64,000 nt of DNA from Sva-07 sp963774765 (GTDB lineage: Bacteria > Actinomycetota > Acidimicrobiia > Acidimicrobiales > Ilumatobacteraceae), in NCBI GenBank assembly GCA_963774765.1, contig CAVZGP010000011.1, positions 496,001 to 560,000 on the forward strand. The letters are read 5' to 3'. Both the position numbers and the translations under genes were made by a program. Of the stretch, positions 44,476-52,539 are shown in pieces. Numbering within the stretch: the first letter of the stretch is position 1; the number at the start of each line of letters is the position of its first letter. The notes beneath the pieces were generated by a model. That model ran no database searches and was not told the origin of the DNA. It saw nothing but the letters and a program-made list of their open reading frames with translations.

Positions 44476-47036
44476 GCGTCCACCTGCTCGGAATCCGTCA
44501 CCACGGACCCGGGTCGGCACGATCGGTGCTGCGAGCGCTCGACGAACTGCAGCCCGACATCGTCCTCGTCGAAGCGCCCGCCGACACCGAAACCGCGCTG
44601 CGGTGGGTGGGCGAGCCCGGCCTCGTGCCACCGGTGGCGCTGCTCACCTACGTCCCTGCCGAGCCGGGTCGGGCGGCGTTTGCCCCGTTCGCCACGTTCA
44701 GCCCCGAATGGCAGACGGTCGCCTGGGCGAACGCCCACGACGTCGGCGTCCATGCCATCGACCTGCCCCTGGCGGTCACTCTCGCGGCTGTCGGTGCCGA
44801 CGAGGCCTCGCTGGTCGACGAGTCGGCGCCCCCCGACCCGATGCGCGAGCTCGCTGCTGCTGCGGGCGACCCCGACCCGGAGCGGTGGTGGGAGGACGTC
44901 ATCGAACACCGTGGCGACGGTGCCCCGGCGTTCGACGCCGTCGCCGATGCCATGGCCGCTGCTCGCGAGGGGTTCGTGCCCACCCGACGAGAGCTGCAAC
45001 GCGAAGCCCACATGCGACGCGCGATCCGCGCCGCCCGCCGGGCCGGACACGAACAGATCGTCGTCGTATGCGGTGCGTGGCATGTGCCGGCTCTCGACAT
45101 CGACGCGCCTGACACCCCGAACGTTTCGACCGACACAGCCACCCTGCGCGGGTTGCCCAAGGTCAAGACGGCGGTGGCGTGGGTGCCGTGGACGCACCGC
45201 CGACTGGCCGCAGGTTCCGGCTACGCGGCCGGAATCGACAGCCCCGGTTGGTACCGCCACGTGTTCGACCACCCCGGCAGCGACGGCGTGGCCCGGTTCT
45301 TCGTCGACGCGGCCCGTCTCGTGCGTGAACGCGGCGGGTCGGCGTCGCCCGATCATCTGATCGCCGGCACCCGACTCGCGGAATCGCTGGCCGCGATGCG
45401 TGGCCGGCCTCGGGTCGGGTTGTCCGAGGTGCTCGACGCCGCCGACGCCGTCATGGGTGGTCTCGACCTCGTGCGGCGCGAGTTGGTGGTCGGCGACGAA
45501 CTCGGCGCCGTCCCCGAAGCGGCACCCCAGGTACCGCTCGCACGCGACGTCACCAAGGCTCAGAAGTCGGCGCGCCTCGCGCCTCGCGCCGAGACCATCG
45601 TGGTCGAGGTCGACCTGCGCACGCCCACCGGGCTCCGCAAGTCGCACCTCCTCCATCGGCTCGTGGCGCTCGGCGTGCCATGGGGTGCAGTCGTCGACGG
45701 CCGAGGATCGTCGGGGACGTTTCGCGAAACGTGGGAACTGCGATGGGACCCCGAGTTGTCGGTGCGCCTGATCGAACGAGCCGGCTACGGCACCACCCTG
45801 GAAACGGCGGCCACCGCCCGACTGCTCGAGCGTTCGGCCGCGTCGTCGGGCATCGTCGAGTTGGTCGGCATCATCACCACCGCGCTCTTCGCCGATCTCC
45901 CTCAGGTGGTCGAGCCCACCGTGCAACGACTCGCCAGTCGGGCGGCGACCGATCCCGACGTCGGGCGGCTGCTCGACGCCCTTCCGTCGCTCGCCCAGGC
46001 GCTGCGCTACGGCGACGTCCGTTCGACGGATGCCGGCACGCTCCGCGAGGTCGTCGACGGCATCGTCGTGCGGATCCTCGCCGGTGTCGTGGCATCGGCG
46101 CACTCGCTCGACGACGATGGGGCAGCGGTGCTCGTCGAACGTCTCGCCGGCCTGCAGGGCGCTCTCGCCATGCTCGACCATCCGGCCCGTCGGCACGGCC
46201 TGCCCATCGTGCTCGTCGAACTCGCCACCGGCATCGGCCACGGGCTGGTGCAGGGGCGCGCCACCCGCCTGCTCCACGATGCCGGTGTGTGGTCGATCGA
46301 CGCTGTGCAGCGCCGACTCTCGCAGGCGCTGTCTGCCGGCACGCCACCCGCGAGCGGCGCCGCGTTCGTCGAAGGATTTCTCGCCGGATCCGGGTCGGTG
46401 CTGATCCACGACGCCGACCTGCTCGCCGTCCTCGACGGGTGGGTGGCATCGCTGCGACCGGACGCCTTCGATGCGGTGGTCGCCCTGTTGCGCCGCACGT
46501 TCGGGGCATTCGAAGCGGCCGAACGACGCCAGTTGATGCAATTGCTGATGGGCGTCGGGGTCGAACGCGCCGGCGGGTTCGGTGCCGACGTCGATCCAGC
46601 CCGCGCCGCCGCCGCATTGACGACGGTGCGCCACATGCTCGGTCTCGCCGCCAGTGGGTCCTCCCTGGCCCCGTCCCCACCCGGACCCAGAGTCCTCCCC
46701 GGCCCCGACTCCGACCCGGCCCCGGCCCCGGCCCCGGCCCCGGCCCTGCCCGGACCGAAGGATCGCGCGCCGGTGGGTCGGTGCCGACGGTTTCGGAGGT
46801 CGAGCGCCGAAGGCGGTGGCGGCTTGTACTCGGAGCGGCTGTCGACGCCGTGTGGGCCGGGCTCGGGGAGGACCCTGGGTCCGGGTGGGGACGGGGCCAG
46901 GGAGGACCCAACGGCGACCCGTCGTCGGCGGGGGCAGGGTTGCGTGGCGACGACCGCCGCATCGACGCTGCGCTCGGCGCGTTGTACGACCGCGGCGAGC
47001 AGGGCGCCCGCGGCACGAACCGTGCCGGCGGGTTGA
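44472..47036 (+). CDS. DUF5682-family protein, third component of the MoxR-VWA cluster
   Basis: An 854-residue protein. The start VSVHLLGIRHHGPGSARSV and VLVEAPADTE match DUF5682, with GIRHHGPGS the most conserved part. VVVCGAWHVPAL recalls TraB/EreA-like folds. The core runs to about residue 725 (VRHMLGLA, near 46650). The remaining 130 residues read low-complexity Pro/Ala/Gly and then Arg-rich sequence that does not look like protein, because a 47-bp inverted repeat and a GGCCCC repeat lie here and the VWA gene begins in another frame. The true C-terminus may therefore have been altered by insertion. The GTG start overlaps the MoxR stop. Confidence 0.75.
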   Translation: MSVHLLGIRHHGPGSARSVLRALDELQPDIVLVEAPADTETALRWVGEPGLVPPVALLTYVPAEPGRAAFAPFATFSPEWQTVAWANAHDVGVHAIDLPLAVTLAAVGADEASLVDESAPPDPMRELAAAAGDPDPERWWEDVIEHRGDGAPAFDAVADAMAAAREGFVPTRRELQREAHMRRAIRAARRAGHEQIVVVCGAWHVPALDIDAPDTPNVSTDTATLRGLPKVKTAVAWVPWTHRRLAAGSGYAAGIDSPGWYRHVFDHPGSDGVARFFVDAARLVRERGGSASPDHLIAGTRLAESLAAMRGRPRVGLSEVLDAADAVMGGLDLVRRELVVGDELGAVPEAAPQVPLARDVTKAQKSARLAPRAETIVVEVDLRTPTGLRKSHLLHRLVALGVPWGAVVDGRGSSGTFRETWELRWDPELSVRLIERAGYGTTLETAATARLLERSAASSGIVELVGIITTALFADLPQVVEPTVQRLASRAATDPDVGRLLDALPSLAQALRYGDVRSTDAGTLREVVDGIVVRILAGVVASAHSLDDDGAAVLVERLAGLQGALAMLDHPARRHGLPIVLVELATGIGHGLVQGRATRLLHDAGVWSIDAVQRRLSQALSAGTPPASGAAFVEGFLAGSGSVLIHDADLLAVLDGWVASLRPDAFDAVVALLRRTFGAFEAAERRQLMQLLMGVGVERAGGFGADVDPARAAAALTTVRHMLGLAASGSSLAPSPPGPRVLPGPDSDPAPAPAPAPALPGPKDRAPVGRCRRFRRSSAEGGGGLYSERLSTPCGPGSGRTLGPGGDGAREDPTATRRRRGQGCVATTAASTLRSARCTTAASRAPAARTVPAG
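46655..46910. repeat. 256-bp segment bounded by 47-bp inverted repeats
   Basis: The left arm (46655-46701, beginning TGGGTCCTCCCTGGCCCC) and the complement of the right arm (46864-46910) agree at 46 of 47 bases. The 162-base interior contains a run of GGCCCC units (46704-46755) and the presumed VWA start codon. No flanking target duplication was seen. It sits between the DUF5682 and VWA coding cores. Confidence 0.8.
46704..46755. repeat. GGCCCC hexanucleotide-type repeat
   Basis: About five consecutive units close to CGGCCC plus flanking related units. The complementary strand is GGGGCC-rich and could form a G-quadruplex. It lies inside the 47-bp inverted-repeat segment and in the overlap between the DUF5682 reading frame and the region before the VWA start. 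Confidence 0.65.
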
Positions 47037-47980
47037 GCAGGTCGAAACCGTCGGTGATGCGCTGGCTCGGCGACATCCGCCGGTACTTCCCGACACCGGT
47101 GGTCCAGATCCTGCAACGCGACGCCGTCGAACGGCTCGACCTGCGACAGTTGTTGCTCGAGCCCGAACTGCTGCAGAGCGTCGAGCCCGACATCCACCTG
47201 GTCACGCTGCTCGTCGAACTCAACCGCCACCTCCCCGACGAGACCCGGGCGACCGCTCGGCAGGTGATCGCTCAGGTGCTCGCCGACCTCGAACGCCGCC
47301 TCGCCGACCACACCCGCCAGGCCGTCCGCGGCGCGCTGTCACGATCCGCACGGACCCGGCGACCCCGACCGGGCGACATCGACTGGCCGACCACGATCGC
47401 TGCCAACCTTCGCCACTGGATCCCCGAGCACCGCACCGTCGTGCCCGAACGACTCGTCGGGCACGGACGCCGCCAACGCAGCCTCGCCCGTGATGTGATC
47501 ATCGCCGTCGATCAGTCCGGCTCGATGGCCGACAGCGTCGTGTACGCCTCGCTGTTCGGTGGTGTACTGGCTCAGCTCCCGGCGTTGCGCACCTCGTTCG
47601 TGGCCTTCGACACGTCGATCACCGATCTCACCGCCTACCTCCACGACCCGGTCGAGGTGCTGTTCGGCGTGCAACTCGGCGGTGGCACCGACATCGCCAA
47701 TGCGCTCACCTACTGTCAGCTCCTGATCGAGCGGCCGCGCGAGACGGTGTTGTTCGTGGTGAGTGACCTCTACGAGGGAGGCAATGCCGAGGTGATGCGG
47801 CGTCGGGTCGCCGAACTCGTCGAGTCGGGCGTGCACGTCATCGTGCTGCTCGCGCTCAGCGACGAGGGCACGCCGGCCCACGACCACGATCACGCCGCCG
47901 CTCTGGTAGCCCTTGGCGCGAGCGTGCTGGCCACGACGCCCGATGAGTTCCCGGCGGTGCTGGCCGACGCACTGCGTTGA
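46781..47980 (+). CDS. VWA-domain protein, partner of the MoxR ATPase
   Basis: From a GTG at 46781 the protein has 399 residues. The N-terminal part starts VSEVERRRRWRLVLG, then RIDAALGALYD, WLGDIRRYFPTPVVQILQRDA and LRQLLLEPELLQ, the helical region of MoxR-associated VWA proteins. The VWA domain is at the C-terminus: DVIIAVDQSGSMADSVVYAS carries the DxSxS metal site, followed by GGGTDIANALTYC and FVVSDLYEGGN. The segment GLGEDPGSGWGRGQGGPNGDP (read in overlapping parts) comes from the right arm of the inverted repeat, an insert not expected in this family. MoxR and VWA act as a pair. Confidence 0.78.
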   Translation: MPTVSEVERRRRWRLVLGAAVDAVWAGLGEDPGSGWGRGQGGPNGDPSSAGAGLRGDDRRIDAALGALYDRGEQGARGTNRAGGLSRSKPSVMRWLGDIRRYFPTPVVQILQRDAVERLDLRQLLLEPELLQSVEPDIHLVTLLVELNRHLPDETRATARQVIAQVLADLERRLADHTRQAVRGALSRSARTRRPRPGDIDWPTTIAANLRHWIPEHRTVVPERLVGHGRRQRSLARDVIIAVDQSGSMADSVVYASLFGGVLAQLPALRTSFVAFDTSITDLTAYLHDPVEVLFGVQLGGGTDIANALTYCQLLIERPRETVLFVVSDLYEGGNAEVMRRRVAELVESGVHVIVLLALSDEGTPAHDHDHAAALVALGASVLATTPDEFPAVLADALR

Positions 47981-48073
47981 CCGGATCAGCCGTCGACTGC
48001 AGACGAAATCTTGACTCGCTGCGTCGGTGTGGCGACGGATCACACCAGGCCACCGACGGTACCGTGGCCTTCC

Positions 48074-48742
48074 ATGGTCGAACGTCGCCGACGAGCTGCA
48101 CGGGCCGTTGCCCGCGCAGGAGCAGTTGCCGTGTCGCTGGGCGTCCTCGTTGCCGGTTGTAGCTGGAGCCGCCTCGACGAGTCGTCGACCGGTGAGATGC
48201 GGCCGGTTCCGACGGTTCCCCCGACGTTGGCCCCTGGCGAAGAAGTCGCTGTCGCTCCCGACAACTCGACCGAACCGATCACCACCGACGTGGTCGGCGA
48301 CCCGCGACCGGACCCGGACAACCCTGCCACGCTCCCGCCGCTTCCCGAATCGCTGCCCTTCGATGCGTGTGCCCGGTTGGGCGAGAACCAGGTCACCGAG
48401 CAGTTCGGCGCCGCCTCGGGTGGCGGTGTCGCCTCGGCCGAGCTGATCGGTGACAGTGCCTGCCGATTCACCGCCGGGTCGGCTGTGGCTGAGATCCACT
48501 ACGTCTCCGAGGACGTGATCGAATCGGACTGGTTTCGCCGTGATGCGATCGAACCGGTCGGCGAGGTCTCGTCGGACGCGGTGGGGATCGCCGAATTCCT
48601 CGCGCCCGGGTCGGACTCCGGTGCCGGCTACACGATTGCGCAGGTGAGCCGTCGAGAAGGTGCCGTGATCGCGGTGCGAGGGACCCCTGAGGATCGTCTG
48701 GTCGCCGTGCAGCTCGCCAACCTCGTCGTGGCGTCGACGTGA
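48074..48742 (+). CDS. Putative secreted lipoprotein of unknown function
   Basis: A 222-residue protein starting MVERRRRAARAVARAGAVAV, with a lipobox at VLVAGC giving a lipid-anchored protein. A Pro/Thr/Asp-rich linker of about 60 residues (PTVPPTLAPGEE and on) leads to a compact domain with FDACARLGENQVTEQFG and SACRFTAG, containing two cysteines. This resembles the DUF3558-like or sensor-type lipoproteins of actinobacteria, but I cannot assign a family. The ATG at 48074 is preferred over upstream codons because it gives a clean signal peptide. Confidence 0.6.
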   Translation: MVERRRRAARAVARAGAVAVSLGVLVAGCSWSRLDESSTGEMRPVPTVPPTLAPGEEVAVAPDNSTEPITTDVVGDPRPDPDNPATLPPLPESLPFDACARLGENQVTEQFGAASGGGVASAELIGDSACRFTAGSAVAEIHYVSEDVIESDWFRRDAIEPVGEVSSDAVGIAEFLAPGSDSGAGYTIAQVSRREGAVIAVRGTPEDRLVAVQLANLVVAST

Positions 48743-48795
48743 GCAGATTGCGGATGGGGTCGTCGACGGTCTCCGGGCGCTAGCGTTCGATCACC

Positions 48796-49254
48796 ATGGG
48801 TCAGTTGGTCGCCGTCACCGAGAAGCCGAGTTCGACACGTGGAGTCGTCCGCTTCGAGATCAATCGCAGTCTGTCCGGAATGGGCCACGAGCGCTTCGCG
48901 TCGCTTGCTGACGCGTGGGGCAACACACCATCCGACGAACTGGCGCGTCGCATGTTCGCGACCGGTCAGGTTGCAGCGGTCCATGTGTATGCCAACATCA
49001 TCACCGTCGACCTGGTGAAGGGGTACGACTCCGCAGGACTCGCCGACATCGTCCGCGATCTCTACCAGTACTGGAAGCCGGGCGTCGAGCCGCCCAGTTT
49101 CGAAGATCTCCAGCCCGACGAGCCCGAGGCCGCGGCACCGAGCGGAGGCGAAGGCGACGGCGGTGAGCTCTCCGAGGCCGTCAAGCGGGTGCCGGCCCAT
49201 CTCCTCGAGCGGGGCCGGCTGGGACGCGAACGCTGGAACGCGAAGCAGGGCTGA
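48796..49254 (+). CDS. Nfu/NifU-N-like domain protein
   Basis: A 152-residue soluble protein. The segment RFASLADAWGNTPSDELARRMFATGQVAAVHVYANIITVDL (seen as overlapping pieces) follows the pattern of the Nfu N-terminal domain, where a Gly/Ala-rich helix is followed by GVxxVxxxxxFITV. It lacks the C-terminal NifU CxxC domain, so it is not a complete iron-sulfur scaffold. The C-terminal half is acidic and probably flexible (FEDLQPDEPEAAAPSGGEGD), ending in a basic helix. The fold assignment is tentative and the role unknown. Confidence 0.5.
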   Translation: MGQLVAVTEKPSSTRGVVRFEINRSLSGMGHERFASLADAWGNTPSDELARRMFATGQVAAVHVYANIITVDLVKGYDSAGLADIVRDLYQYWKPGVEPPSFEDLQPDEPEAAAPSGGEGDGGELSEAVKRVPAHLLERGRLGRERWNAKQG

Positions 49255-49285
49255 CCACCGGTTCATCGAGCAGAGTCGTGGCGGA

Positions 49286-49316
49286 ATTTCACCAGGGGTC
49301 AGACCCCTGGTGAAAT
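49286..49316. repeat. Palindrome of the GTCTGAC family, near-perfect 31 bp
   Basis: ATTTCACCAGGGGTC and its complement AGACCCCTGGTGAAAT meet around the centre, with only the central base unpaired. It follows the stop of the Nfu-like gene by 32 bases and precedes the imuA' LexA box by 15, so it could isolate the SOS operon from upstream transcription. Confidence 0.75.
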
Positions 49317-49330
49317 CGCGGGGTGGAAGT

Positions 49331-49346
49331 GCGAACGTGTGTTCGA
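49331..49346 (+). promoter_or_regulatory. LexA (SOS) box of imuA'
   Basis: GCGAACGTGTGTTCGA matches the actinobacterial LexA consensus TCGAAC-N4-GTTCGA at 11 of 12 positions. GATACC immediately after could be a -10 element, placing transcription start about at the ATG at 49359. An almost identical box precedes dnaE2. Confidence 0.85.
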
Positions 49347-49358
49347 TACCATGCCGCG

Positions 49359-49982
49359 ATGGAACTCGCTGTCGAACTCCCGAGTGAGCTCTCGGCGCTG
49401 GCCGAGCGGGTGGCGCCGTTGGCCCTGGCAGGCGATCGAACCTTGCCGGTTACCGAGGTATTCGCCGAACTCTTCCCCGAGCGTGGTCTCGTCAGAGGGC
49501 GCACACTCGCCTGTTCCGGCCAAGCAGCCACTTCGTTGGCGTTGGCACTGGTGGCACCTGCGGTGGCCGCCGGGTCGTGGCTGGCGACGATCGATGTGCC
49601 GACGATCGGCCTCGACGCCGCCAGTGAGTTCGGGATCGCGCTCGAGCGGGTGGTCGCCGTGCGAACTGAGCCAGCACGATGGCCCGACGTCGTCGCCGCT
49701 GCGGCCGACGGCTTCGATCTCCTGATCGCCAGGGTCCCGACCGAGGTCTCGCCCTCGGCGATGCGCAAGGTCGCCACCCGCCTACGACAGCGCGATGTCG
49801 TCATGCTCGTGCTCGGCGACCCGGGCGCGTTGTCGTGCGATGGCGTGCTCGACGCCGATGACGCGGAATGGGTCGGTCTCGGTGACGGCCACGGCCACCT
49901 GCAACATCGTCGGCTCGTTGTCGAAGCGTCGGGTCGTCGTCTGCACGGTCGCCGTCGCTGTCGTCTTGCTCTGCCGGGGTGA
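49359..49982 (+). CDS. imuA': ImuA'-type SOS mutagenesis protein
   Basis: A 207-residue RecA-like protein without obvious Walker motifs. TLPVTEVFAELFPERGLVRG and TLACSGQAATSLALALVA are the typical start of actinobacterial ImuA' proteins, and WLATIDVPTIGLDAASEFGI fits the RecA-like strand order. ImuA' acts with ImuB and DnaE2 in error-prone translesion synthesis after DNA damage. The ATG at 49359 lies 12 bases after the LexA box, and the next gene starts four bases after the stop, so the operon is SOS-induced imuA'-imuB. Confidence 0.8.
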   Translation: MELAVELPSELSALAERVAPLALAGDRTLPVTEVFAELFPERGLVRGRTLACSGQAATSLALALVAPAVAAGSWLATIDVPTIGLDAASEFGIALERVVAVRTEPARWPDVVAAAADGFDLLIARVPTEVSPSAMRKVATRLRQRDVVMLVLGDPGALSCDGVLDADDAEWVGLGDGHGHLQHRRLVVEASGRRLHGRRRCRLALPG

Positions 49983-49986
49983 TGCC

Positions 49987-51651
49987 ATGGCTGCTGCGGA
50001 TTCGGTGGAACTCCCACCACGAATCGTGTCGATCTGGTTTCCCGACTGGCCGGTGACCGCCGCTGGCTTCGGAGCCGACGTGACGGCCGCCGTGATGGGG
50101 GCGAACCGGGTGATCGCTCGCACCACAGCGGCTGCCGCGGAGGGTGTGGTGATCGGCCAGCGACGTCGCCAGGCACAACGGCGTTGCCCGCACCTCACGC
50201 TGGTCGATCGTGACGTCGATCGTGACGCCCGCGAGTTCGAGCCGGCCGTGCGGGCCGTCGCCGAGCTCTCCCCGCGTCTCGATGTGATCGAACCGGGTTG
50301 GATCAGCCTGTTGGCGCGCGGACCGGCTCGGTACTTCGGCGGCGACCGTGCGCTCACCGAGCGACTGTCCGGATGTCTGACCGAGGCGATTTCCGCGGCC
50401 GGCACACCGACGACCGGGGTCGGTATCGGCGTTGCCGACGGTCGATTCGCATCGAGCGTGGCGGCACGGTTGGCGGCACGCCGGGCCGACGCGGTGATCG
50501 TCGAGCCCGCTGCATCACCGGCGTTCTGCGCCGACCTCCCGATCGGGTGGCTGCAGACGCTCGGCGAATGCGACGCCGAGCTGGTCGAGTTGTTCGGCCG
50601 GCTCGGGCTCCGGCGGCTCGGCGACCTGGCAGCGCTCTCGGCCGTCGACGTGCTCGGCCGGTTCGGGCATCCCGGCGTCCATGCTCACCGGTTGGCCTCG
50701 GGCACGGACATCCGTCCAACGAGCACCACCGACCCGGCACCCGAGCGACGCCTCGACCACGTCCTCGATGATCCGGCGGCCCAGTCGAGCGCCGTGGTGT
50801 TCATCGCCAAACAGCTGGCCGACGAACTGGCCGGCACGCTCGCCGCTGACGGGCGGGTGTGCACCCGGCTGGTCGTGGTGCTCGAATCGGAGCACGGTGA
50901 ACGATCCGAGCGCTCGTGGTATCGATCAGCCGGGCTCTCGGCGTCGGCCATGGTCGAGCGGGTGCGCTGGCAACTCGACGCCTGGATCGATCTGCCTCGG
51001 GGGAGTGACCAGGAGTTGACCGGCGGTGTCGCATTGGTGCGCCTGGTTCCCGACGAGGTGCGTGCCGACGACGGTCTGCAGCTCGGATTGTGGGGCGGCC
51101 AGTCCGAGGCCGATCGGCAGGCTGCGCGTGCGATCGCCCGTCTGACCACGCTCACCTCCGACGAGGCGGTCACCGTGCCGGTGTGGCACGGCGGTCGGCT
51201 TCCCGCCGATCGCTACCGGTGGGTGTCGGCCGCCACGGTCGACCTCGATCGGCGGGCGCGGGCCGTCTCGGCGGCCGGCACCGGCAGTGGACCCACCGGC
51301 CCCTGGCCCGGCACGTTGCCGTCACCATCGCCGGCCACGGTGTTCGTCGAGCCGCATCCCGCCGAACTGCTCGACGAGCATGGCGTGGTGCTGCAGGTCA
51401 GCGCCCGCGGCATGTTGTCGGGCCGACCGGCGACCCTGCTGCTGTTGAGCGGCGGGGAGGAGACGGGCTGGCAGCGTGGCCGGCCCCGGCGGATCGTCGC
51501 CTGGGCGGGTCCGTGGCCGATCGAGGAACGCTGGTGGGAGCCGGGTCAGCAGCGTCGGCTGGCCAGATTCCAGGTGGTCACCGACGATGGCGACGGGTTC
51601 CTCGTCGTGGCCGAACACCAGCGTTGGTGGATCAGCGCCCGCTACGACTGA
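49987..51651 (+). CDS. imuB: ImuB, catalytically inactive Y-family polymerase-like protein
   Basis: A 554-residue Y-family polymerase homologue. It opens PPRIVSIWFPDWPVTAAG, lacking the catalytic Asp pair of active Y-family enzymes, as expected for ImuB. EPGWISLLARGPARYFGGD, GVGIGVADGRFASSVAARLAA and LGLRRLGDLAALSAVDVLGRFG form the palm, fingers and helix-hairpin-helix parts. The clamp-binding motif is LQLGLWGG near residue 360, followed by the little-finger region and a C-terminal tail that binds partners (IEERWWEPGQQRRLARFQV). ImuB anchors DnaE2 to the sliding clamp. The ATG at 49987 is four bases after the imuA' stop. Confidence 0.9.
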   Translation: MAAADSVELPPRIVSIWFPDWPVTAAGFGADVTAAVMGANRVIARTTAAAAEGVVIGQRRRQAQRRCPHLTLVDRDVDRDAREFEPAVRAVAELSPRLDVIEPGWISLLARGPARYFGGDRALTERLSGCLTEAISAAGTPTTGVGIGVADGRFASSVAARLAARRADAVIVEPAASPAFCADLPIGWLQTLGECDAELVELFGRLGLRRLGDLAALSAVDVLGRFGHPGVHAHRLASGTDIRPTSTTDPAPERRLDHVLDDPAAQSSAVVFIAKQLADELAGTLAADGRVCTRLVVVLESEHGERSERSWYRSAGLSASAMVERVRWQLDAWIDLPRGSDQELTGGVALVRLVPDEVRADDGLQLGLWGGQSEADRQAARAIARLTTLTSDEAVTVPVWHGGRLPADRYRWVSAATVDLDRRARAVSAAGTGSGPTGPWPGTLPSPSPATVFVEPHPAELLDEHGVVLQVSARGMLSGRPATLLLLSGGEETGWQRGRPRRIVAWAGPWPIEERWWEPGQQRRLARFQVVTDDGDGFLVVAEHQRWWISARYD

Positions 51652-51667
51652 CGGCGCTGATCGTGTG

Positions 51668-52435
51668 TCAGACGACGGCGGCGAGGCCGAACGGGTGCGA
51701 GATCTCGAGCTGATCGGTCACGTCGTTGGCGAGGCGGAAGCCGACGCCGCGGACCGTGTGGATCACCTTGATCTCCGGGGCCGCCTTGTCGAGCTTGCGG
51801 CGCAGGTTCGACAGGTGCACATCCACGACATGGTTGTCGCCCACCCAGGTCGGACCCCACACGGCGTCGAGGAGATCCTCGCGGGTGCACACCTCGGTCG
51901 GGCGGCGGCAGAGTTGCTCGAGCAACGAGAACTCGATGCGGGTCGTGGCGACCTCTTCGTCATCGACGCGGACCTCACGGCGGCCGAGATCGATCATGAG
52001 TAGTCCGAGGGTGAGCACCGAGGAGAGGGCGGTGTCGGGACGACCCTGCATCTGGCGTGGGCGGCGCAACAGTGCGTGGCAGCGCGCCGACAGTTCCTCG
52101 GGCGAAACCGGTACGGAGACGGCGTCGTCGGCACCGGAGTGCAGCATGGCGGCGCGGGTGCGATGGGCGCCTTCGTCGGTGATGCACAGCAGGTACTGCT
52201 CGCTGGAGTCGCGCAGGCGTTCGTAGAGCGGACGACCGTCGGGGGCTCGAAGGTTGGAACAGACGATCAACACGTCGGGGGAGAACGACTCGGCGAGCAT
52301 GATGGCCGCGTCACCGTCGGTGGGGGCGCTCACGCTGAACCCGGCTGACCGGAGTCCGGCGACGCTGATCCGGCGCAGATCCGGATCGTCGACTGCGATC
52401 AGGATCCGGGGTGCGATGTTGATGTCGTTGTCCAT
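51668..52435 (-). CDS. OmpR-like response regulator with degenerate receiver domain
   Basis: A 255-residue protein with a receiver domain (residues 10-120) and an OmpR-type winged helix at the C-terminus: IEFSLLEQLCRRPTEVCTREDLLDAVWG, NHVVDVHLSNLRRKLD, VIHTVRGVGFRL. In the receiver the usual phospho-acceptor aspartate is a cysteine (Cys59 in PDVLIVCSN), and the conserved lysine is valine (Val108 in AVSVPVSPEE). The early Asp pair (AVDDPD) is kept. It is therefore probably phosphorylation-independent. No histidine kinase gene is adjacent. It lies between imuB and dnaE2 on the opposite strand and may respond to redox state through Cys59, which is speculation. Confidence 0.82.
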   Translation of the reverse strand: MDNDINIAPRILIAVDDPDLRRISVAGLRSAGFSVSAPTDGDAAIMLAESFSPDVLIVCSNLRAPDGRPLYERLRDSSEQYLLCITDEGAHRTRAAMLHSGADDAVSVPVSPEELSARCHALLRRPRQMQGRPDTALSSVLTLGLLMIDLGRREVRVDDEEVATTRIEFSLLEQLCRRPTEVCTREDLLDAVWGPTWVGDNHVVDVHLSNLRRKLDKAAPEIKVIHTVRGVGFRLANDVTDQLEISHPFGLAAVV

Positions 52436-52539
52436 TGAATGATCCGCCAGTTCCGCCGCGATGGGGGTTGTGAGTCGTATGCCTGGATGAGGTATCGGCA
52501 GGAAGCTGATGAACTCAAGAAGAAATCGAAAGAAATCAC

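Noticed and set aside
46704..46755. Tandem repeat as a CRISPR array or origin
   Set aside because: Units are only six bases with no spacers, and no cas or replication genes are nearby.
44445..47096. Minus-strand open frame of about 880 codons over the DUF5682 gene
   Set aside because: It has no domain, and the opposite strand carries conserved motifs with overlapping start and stop signals.
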